Source: Myxococcota bacterium (GTDB taxonomy: Bacteria > Myxococcota_A > UBA9160 > UBA6930). Taken from it: DNA of 35,191 bases. Positions 31,101-35,191 of the stretch are shown piece by piece. The position numbers and the translations under genes are program-made. The notes beneath the pieces are model-generated. The model was not told the DNA's origin. It worked only from the letters and a program-made list of their open reading frames with translations, and searched no databases. The DNA is taken from the NCBI GenBank assembly GCA_030065975.1, contig JASJCN010000039.1, positions 1-35,191 of the forward strand, in the 5' to 3' direction. The first letter of the stretch is position 1; each line of letters opens with the position of its first letter.

Positions 31101-32990
31101 GTGACGCGCTCCCTTCTCGCTCCGATTGTCCTCTGCCTGCTCGCGCTCGGCTGCAGGACGCCCGTCGGCGTCGAGCAGGCGTCGCAGCGAGACGTGCACC
31201 GTACGCTCACCGCGAACGTCCTGACCCACGGTGAGCCGAGCCCCTTCACGCTCGCGCTGCTCGACCGCAACGCGTGGATCGAGCCGTGGCGCGAGGATCC
31301 CGAGGCCGCGCTCCGCCAGATCCACGCCGGCCTCTCCACTCCCGATCTTCCCGAGGTCTATTGGCGCGCGAGCCTGGCCGCGCTCGCGGAGCTCTCCTTC
31401 CACCGGGCGCTCGAGACGTCGTCGCGCGAGTGGTACCGGGCCTCGGCCGTCTACGCGTACGCGTTCCTGTTTCCCGATACCGCCGCCGAGCTGGCGCATC
31501 GCCGGCCCTTCGACCCCCGCATCCGTCTCGTCGTGGATCTCTACAATCTGGGCGTCGCGAAGGGCTTCGAGCGGGACGGCGAGATGGACTTCTCGGACGG
31601 GTCGCGAAGCCTCCCCTTCGGAGAGATCCAGCTGCGCATGGATCCCGAGGAGCGCGCCTGGGGCGGCTTCCGGCTGACGCGACTGCGCCCCGCCGCGGAG
31701 CTCCGCATGTGGGGGCTCCGCAACCGGCACCGCCGCCCCGGAATCGGGGCGCCCCTGGCGGCGCGTATCGAGCCGACCGACGAGGTGGGCGCCCTCGAGC
31801 GCAAGCACGTGGCTCCGGGTGTGCGCGTCCCCGTCTCGGCGCTGATCCGCATCGAAGAGCCGCGCCGGGGGTTGCTCGCCGGCCGCGTCGAGGCACGGGC
31901 CGAGCTCTACGCGGCCGACGAGAAGGGGGAGATCGAAATCTCCGGGCGACGCGTCGTCCTCGAGGTGGAGCCTACGTCGGCCCTGGCCTGGACCCTCGGC
32001 GAGTCGCGCGTCTGGGAGTTCGAGCGCAGCGGCTTCTTCTCCGGGGACTTCCGCATCGACGCCGGGCCGTCGTTCGAAGGCCAGCTGGCGATGATGCATC
32101 CGTACCGTCCGGGCCGCGTGCCGGTCGTCCTGGTCCACGGCACGGCCTCGGGGCCCGGCCGTTGGGCCGAGCTGATCAACGAGCTCAGCAACGACCCGGT
32201 GATCGGCCGGCGCGCCCAGCTCTGGCTCTTCTTCTACAACTCGGGCAACCCCATCGCCTACTCGGGCGGCCTGCTCGCTCACACGCTGCGCGACCTGGCC
32301 GAGGAGCTCGATCCCGAGCGCGAGGATCCGGCGCTCTGGAACGGCGTCGTGATCGGCCACAGCCAGGGCGGCCTGCTCACCAAGCTCACGGCCGTGGACA
32401 GCGGCCGGAGCTTCTGGGATCAGGTCTTCAAGGTCGGCCCCGACGAGCTCGACGTCGACACCGAGACCCGCGACCTCCTGACCGACAGCCTGATCTTCGA
32501 GCCCGTCCCCATGGTGGGGCGTGTGGTGTTCATCTCGACGCCCCACGGCGGGAGCTTCCTCACGAGCAACCCGCTCAGCAACCTCGTGGCGGGGCTGATC
32601 CAGGCCCCGTTCCGCGTAATGCGCGGCATCAGCGACCTGATCGAGCAGGATCCCGACGAGCTCGCCCTGCGCGGCCTGGAAGGGGTGCCCACGAGCCTCG
32701 ACAACATGCGCCCGGGCAACCGCTTCCTCGAGACCCTGAAGCGCCTTCCCGTCGCGCCCGGCATCGGTGTGCATTCGATCATCCCCGTTCAGGGAAGCGG
32801 CCCGCTCGAGAAGCTCGACGACGGCGTGGTGCAGTACATGAGCGCGCGCATCGGGCAGGGGAGCGAGAAGGTGATCCGCTACGGCCACTCGGTGCAGGCG
32901 CATCCGGAAGCGGTCGCCGAGGTGCGCCGCATCCTCCGCCAGCACCTTCGAAGCCTCGACGCCGAGGAGGGCGTCGCGAGCGCCCACTAG
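31101..32990 (+). CDS. Alpha/beta-hydrolase lipoprotein (lipase/esterase-like)
   Basis: Predicted lipoprotein hydrolase of 629 aa. The signal peptide VTRSLLAPIVLCLLALGC places the lipid anchor on Cys18. The first ~330 residues are a family-specific helical and beta region without a recognised domain (it contains YRASAVYAYAFLFPD and LYNLGVAKGF). The C-terminal half is an alpha/beta hydrolase: oxyanion segment VVLVHGTASGPGRW (His346), nucleophile elbow GHSQGG (Ser421), FISTPHGGSFL, and a late His in IRYGHSVQAHPE as the likely triad base. The fold resembles PGAP1/lipase-class proteins acting on acyl esters. GTG 31101 has GGAG about 7 nt before it. The 80-bp spacer after the AsmA-like gene shows no clear promoter. 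Confidence 0.82.
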   Translation: MTRSLLAPIVLCLLALGCRTPVGVEQASQRDVHRTLTANVLTHGEPSPFTLALLDRNAWIEPWREDPEAALRQIHAGLSTPDLPEVYWRASLAALAELSFHRALETSSREWYRASAVYAYAFLFPDTAAELAHRRPFDPRIRLVVDLYNLGVAKGFERDGEMDFSDGSRSLPFGEIQLRMDPEERAWGGFRLTRLRPAAELRMWGLRNRHRRPGIGAPLAARIEPTDEVGALERKHVAPGVRVPVSALIRIEEPRRGLLAGRVEARAELYAADEKGEIEISGRRVVLEVEPTSALAWTLGESRVWEFERSGFFSGDFRIDAGPSFEGQLAMMHPYRPGRVPVVLVHGTASGPGRWAELINELSNDPVIGRRAQLWLFFYNSGNPIAYSGGLLAHTLRDLAEELDPEREDPALWNGVVIGHSQGGLLTKLTAVDSGRSFWDQVFKVGPDELDVDTETRDLLTDSLIFEPVPMVGRVVFISTPHGGSFLTSNPLSNLVAGLIQAPFRVMRGISDLIEQDPDELALRGLEGVPTSLDNMRPGNRFLETLKRLPVAPGIGVHSIIPVQGSGPLEKLDDGVVQYMSARIGQGSEKVIRYGHSVQAHPEAVAEVRRILRQHLRSLDAEEGVASAH

Positions 32991-33014
32991 ATGGCGTGTG
33001 CCGAGCCTCGCACG

Positions 33015-33020
33015 TACCAT
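33015..33020 (+). promoter_or_regulatory. Candidate -10 box (TACCAT) for a leaderless DUF4956-like mRNA
   Basis: TACCAT is 6 nt before the in-frame GTG 33027. None of the nearby in-frame starts (32991, 33027, 33036) has a Shine-Dalgarno, so this box favours 33027. Confidence 0.35.
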
Positions 33021-33026
33021 GCTCGC

Positions 33027-33830
33027 GTGTCTGCCATGTCCAAGGTGCTTGCGGTCGCACTCGCATCGGTCGTTGCTGCCACGTGGGCGGGGTCCGCATG
33101 GGCGCAGCAGAGCGACCTGCTGACGGAGCTGTTCGGGGGGTTCGGGTCCATGGAGGGCGTACCCGACGACATCGACGAGCCCTTCCGCGAGTTCGTCGAC
33201 GGCTTCGCCGCCTTCGGCAACCTGCCGTTCATGCTGCAGGAGCTGCTGAGCCTGATGATCGCGGTCGGCCTCGGCGGACTCATCGCCTTCTTCCCACGCG
33301 AGCACCCCCCAGCCACAGCCGACGAGTACCAGCGACCGCGCGCGATCGTGATGTACGCGCTGGTCGGCGCCGTCGTCGCGGAGCTGGTCCTCTTCAACCC
33401 GCCGATGGCGTTCGTGGTCTTCGGCATCGGCGGGCTGATGCGCTTTCGCAGTGTCGTCGGCAATCCGAGGGACACCGCTCGCGCCATCCTGGCGGCCGTG
33501 GTGGGCCTGGCCTGCGGGCTCAAGCTGTTCCCGCTGGCTGCGCTGGCGACGCTCTTCTACTGGGGCGGGACCCAGCTCTTCTGGGTGCGGACTCCCGTCC
33601 GGCTGGCCGTGCGCAAGCTGGATCCGGAACGCGTTCCCACCGCGGCCGGCGCCTGGCTGGGCGCGCTCGAGGCGAGGGGGTGCCAGGTGCCCCATCTCCG
33701 CATCCGCGAGGGCAAGAGCCGGATCGAGATGCTGGTGCTCGTACCCATGAGGCTGGATCCCGAGCGGCTGCTCGAGTCGCTCGACCTGCCCCTGGAGCTG
33801 CGCGGCTCCGCGGACTGGGAGCTTCAGTAG
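33027..33830 (+). CDS. DUF4956/MgtC-like integral membrane protein
   Basis: Predicted inner-membrane protein of 267 aa. A signal peptide or first helix (MSKVLAVALASVVAATWAGSAWA) is followed by an exported segment (QQSDLLTELFGGFGSMEGV) and then four to five membrane helices. The core GIGGLMRFRSVVGNPRDTARAILAAVVGLACGL matches the pattern I recall for DUF4956 ('vGal.lvRFRt...dp.d.a..f.ai.vGl.cG'). The preceding RAIVMYALVGAVVAEL resembles MgtC/SapB. A small cytoplasmic domain (LGALEARGCQVPHLRIREGKSRIEMLVLV) ends the protein. In other bacteria DUF4956 genes often adjoin CotH and polyphosphate-polymerase (VTC) genes, which suits the next gene. Start 33027 is chosen on the upstream TACCAT box; ATG 33036 and ATG 32991 are in frame. 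Confidence 0.62.
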   Translation: MSAMSKVLAVALASVVAATWAGSAWAQQSDLLTELFGGFGSMEGVPDDIDEPFREFVDGFAAFGNLPFMLQELLSLMIAVGLGGLIAFFPREHPPATADEYQRPRAIVMYALVGAVVAELVLFNPPMAFVVFGIGGLMRFRSVVGNPRDTARAILAAVVGLACGLKLFPLAALATLFYWGGTQLFWVRTPVRLAVRKLDPERVPTAAGAWLGALEARGCQVPHLRIREGKSRIEMLVLVPMRLDPERLLESLDLPLELRGSADWELQ

Positions 33831-33835
33831 GGGGG

Positions 33836-35191
33836 ATGCGGAGTCGCCGACGCACCGGGGGCGGAGCGGCGCTGCTCTTCGCCGTGTCACTGGTGCTGAC
33901 CGCCGCGCCGGGCCCCTCGAGCGCCGCCCGCCCGCTGCCGTTCTCGCCGTCCTTCGAGGCCCGGGTCGAGGAGACCTTCTTCGAGGACCGGCGCGTGTCG
34001 CCAGAGCGCGTGGAGCGCTACCGCGCCGGGCTGATCCAGCGGAGGGAACAGGTGTTCGCGGTGTTCCGGGCGGATCAGCGCGCACGGGGGCGCGGCAAGA
34101 AGGCGTCGCGGCGGCGGGCGGCGCGGCGCAAGGTCGTGCGGATGTACGACCTCGTGATCGGTACGGAGGATTCGACCGGGTGGCTCGACGCGCTGCTCGA
34201 AGAACCCGACCCCGTTCGATCGCGCCGGCTCGCGGCCCGCATCCTCGAGGTGGACTACGCGCTTCTCACCGAGGGGCTGCCCCCGTTCTCGAAACAGCTC
34301 CCCGAGCACCTGACGGCGCTCTCCCTGGCCTACTGGTCGCTCGACGGGAGTACCCGTGCACGCAAGGCCGACCGCGAGGCCAGCAACCTGGTCGACCCCG
34401 ATGGCGGCGGGTTCCTCGAGCCGGCCGAGATCCGTCGCATCGTCGAGCAGGGCGGCGACCTCTCGCGACTGGATCCGCCTGCCGACTCGACCTTCTGGCG
34501 GGACCCCGGCGTGGTCGCGAGCCGCCCCGTGGCGTCGACCTACTACGAAGAAGGGCCGCCCGTCTACCGCGGCCTCGACATGTCCTTCCCCGAAGAGGTC
34601 GTGCTCAAGCGCGTCCGCAAGACCCAGACCAAGCCCAAGTTCGAAGTCGAGATGGAGGTGGGCGGCGTCGAGCGTCGCTACAAGCTCAAGGTTGGAGCCG
34701 AGATCAACTCCGAGCCCGTGACGGGGGCGCTGCTCACGCTGCTCGGCTTCAACGCAGACGTCGTGAAGCACGTGAAGGACTATCGGATCGATCTCGGCGA
34801 CCTGAGCGAGGAGGAGATCCGCCGGGAGTGGCGTTCCTACTTCGAGTTCAAGCGCCTACACCTGGCCTACTCGTTCGACGACTACTTCGACGTCCACCAC
34901 GACGAGAGTGGCTCGTACATGATCGCGAAGGAGGGGAGCCTCACGTCCTACAACCCCGCGGTCACGCGGGTCGGGCCCTGGCCGTGGGGCGCACTCGGCA
35001 ACGAGAGCCTGCGGGAGGTGCGAGGCCTCAGCGTCTTCAACCTGTGGGTCGGCAACAGCGACGTGAAGGAGGCCGAGAACAACAAGCTCTTGATGCGCCA
35101 CGGTGCCGACGGCGACGAGCTGCATCACATGGTGCACGACCTCGGGCACTCCTTCGGCCGAGTCTTCGGCGAGCAGCTCCAGACCTTTCCG
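33836..35191 (+). CDS. Secreted protein with CotH-kinase-like motifs, 3'-truncated by window edge
   Basis: Open without a stop to the window end, 452 codons. A signal peptide (ALLFAVSLVLTAAPGPSSA) shows export. The N-terminal ~300 residues have a basic stretch (KKASRRRAARRKVV) and no domain I can name. Near the edge come GNSDVKEAENNKLLM (Asp409, Lys411) and, about 25 residues later, VHDLGHSFG (Asp435). CotH spore-coat kinases have 'GN.D....NN..L' followed by 'p.DlD.sFG', the catalytic-loop and DFG-like elements of the protein-kinase fold, so a CotH-like secreted kinase is the best reading. The remainder of the domain is cut off. It starts 5 bp after the DUF4956-like gene, an association known for CotH genes. 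The ATG abuts a run of six G. Confidence 0.5.
   Translation, partial: MRSRRRTGGGAALLFAVSLVLTAAPGPSSAARPLPFSPSFEARVEETFFEDRRVSPERVERYRAGLIQRREQVFAVFRADQRARGRGKKASRRRAARRKVVRMYDLVIGTEDSTGWLDALLEEPDPVRSRRLAARILEVDYALLTEGLPPFSKQLPEHLTALSLAYWSLDGSTRARKADREASNLVDPDGGGFLEPAEIRRIVEQGGDLSRLDPPADSTFWRDPGVVASRPVASTYYEEGPPVYRGLDMSFPEEVVLKRVRKTQTKPKFEVEMEVGGVERRYKLKVGAEINSEPVTGALLTLLGFNADVVKHVKDYRIDLGDLSEEEIRREWRSYFEFKRLHLAYSFDDYFDVHHDESGSYMIAKEGSLTSYNPAVTRVGPWPWGALGNESLREVRGLSVFNLWVGNSDVKEAENNKLLMRHGADGDELHHMVHDLGHSFGRVFGEQLQTFP

Noticed and set aside
31065-34085. Minus-strand open frame of 1006 codons
   Set aside because: It is antisense to three well-supported genes and shows low-complexity composition without any motif.
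1-35191. CRISPR arrays, tRNA or rRNA genes, integrase or transposase genes, phage genes
   Set aside because: No regularly spaced repeats, tRNA-like cloverleaf sequences, rRNA signatures or recombinase motifs were seen on either strand.

Overview
The window is about 35 kb of very GC-rich DNA from a Gram-negative bacterium. The Gram-negative call rests on outer-membrane barrel proteins, several lipoproteins, an MlaC-family periplasmic protein and an AsmA-type protein. Calcium-binding 'DGIDNDGDG' repeats with a Cys/hydrophobic/Arg C-terminal tail, VCBS/FG-GAP repeats and sulfatase-like proteins with a 'WTxPS' active site suggest an uncultured deltaproteobacterial or Myxococcota-like lineage. That placement is inference. 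Many genes start at GTG or TTG. No rRNA, tRNA, CRISPR array, transposase or phage gene was seen, and no stretch over 300 bp lacks a gene or gene remnant.

Layout. 1-5731 (+): a topoisomerase IV-like pair (parE, cut by the window edge, and parC), separated by an 84-bp inverted-repeat element that looks like a miniature transposon inserted in the parE stop codon; then a LEA14-like lipoprotein overlapping a VCBS-repeat protein. 5784-11422 (+): a response regulator-GGDEF diguanylate cyclase, a HEAT-like secreted protein overlapping a secreted metzincin-like protein, and a membrane-bound histidine kinase with a GAF domain. 11433-13323 (-): badI and badH, two enzymes of cyclohexanecarboxyl-CoA breakdown, downstream of a wrecked type II NADH dehydrogenase gene. 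13374-18683: a membrane sulfatase-like protein lacking the formylglycine cysteine, then two exported YtcJ-type amidohydrolases tail to tail. 18851-24691: two Omp85-like barrels without POTRA domains, NhaA, an orphan MlaC-family protein (-) and a 'neuromedin U'/phenol_MetA_deg-type outer-membrane protein (-). 24732-35191 (+): a ClsC-like phospholipase D lipoprotein, a DUF4136-like lipoprotein, a DUF481 barrel, a large AsmA-like protein, an alpha/beta-hydrolase lipoprotein, a DUF4956-like membrane protein and a secreted protein with CotH-kinase-like motifs that runs off the end.

Much of the region from 18.8 kb onward encodes envelope proteins (barrels, lipoproteins, lipid handling, phospholipid synthesis). 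The points most worth a second look are the element at the parE-parC junction, the deleted ndh gene beside badHI, a recurring TAnnnT box 6-8 nt before start codons that suggests leaderless mRNAs, the threonine in the sulfatase active site, the metzincin-like protein with a sorting tail, and the DUF4956/CotH-like pair at the right edge.
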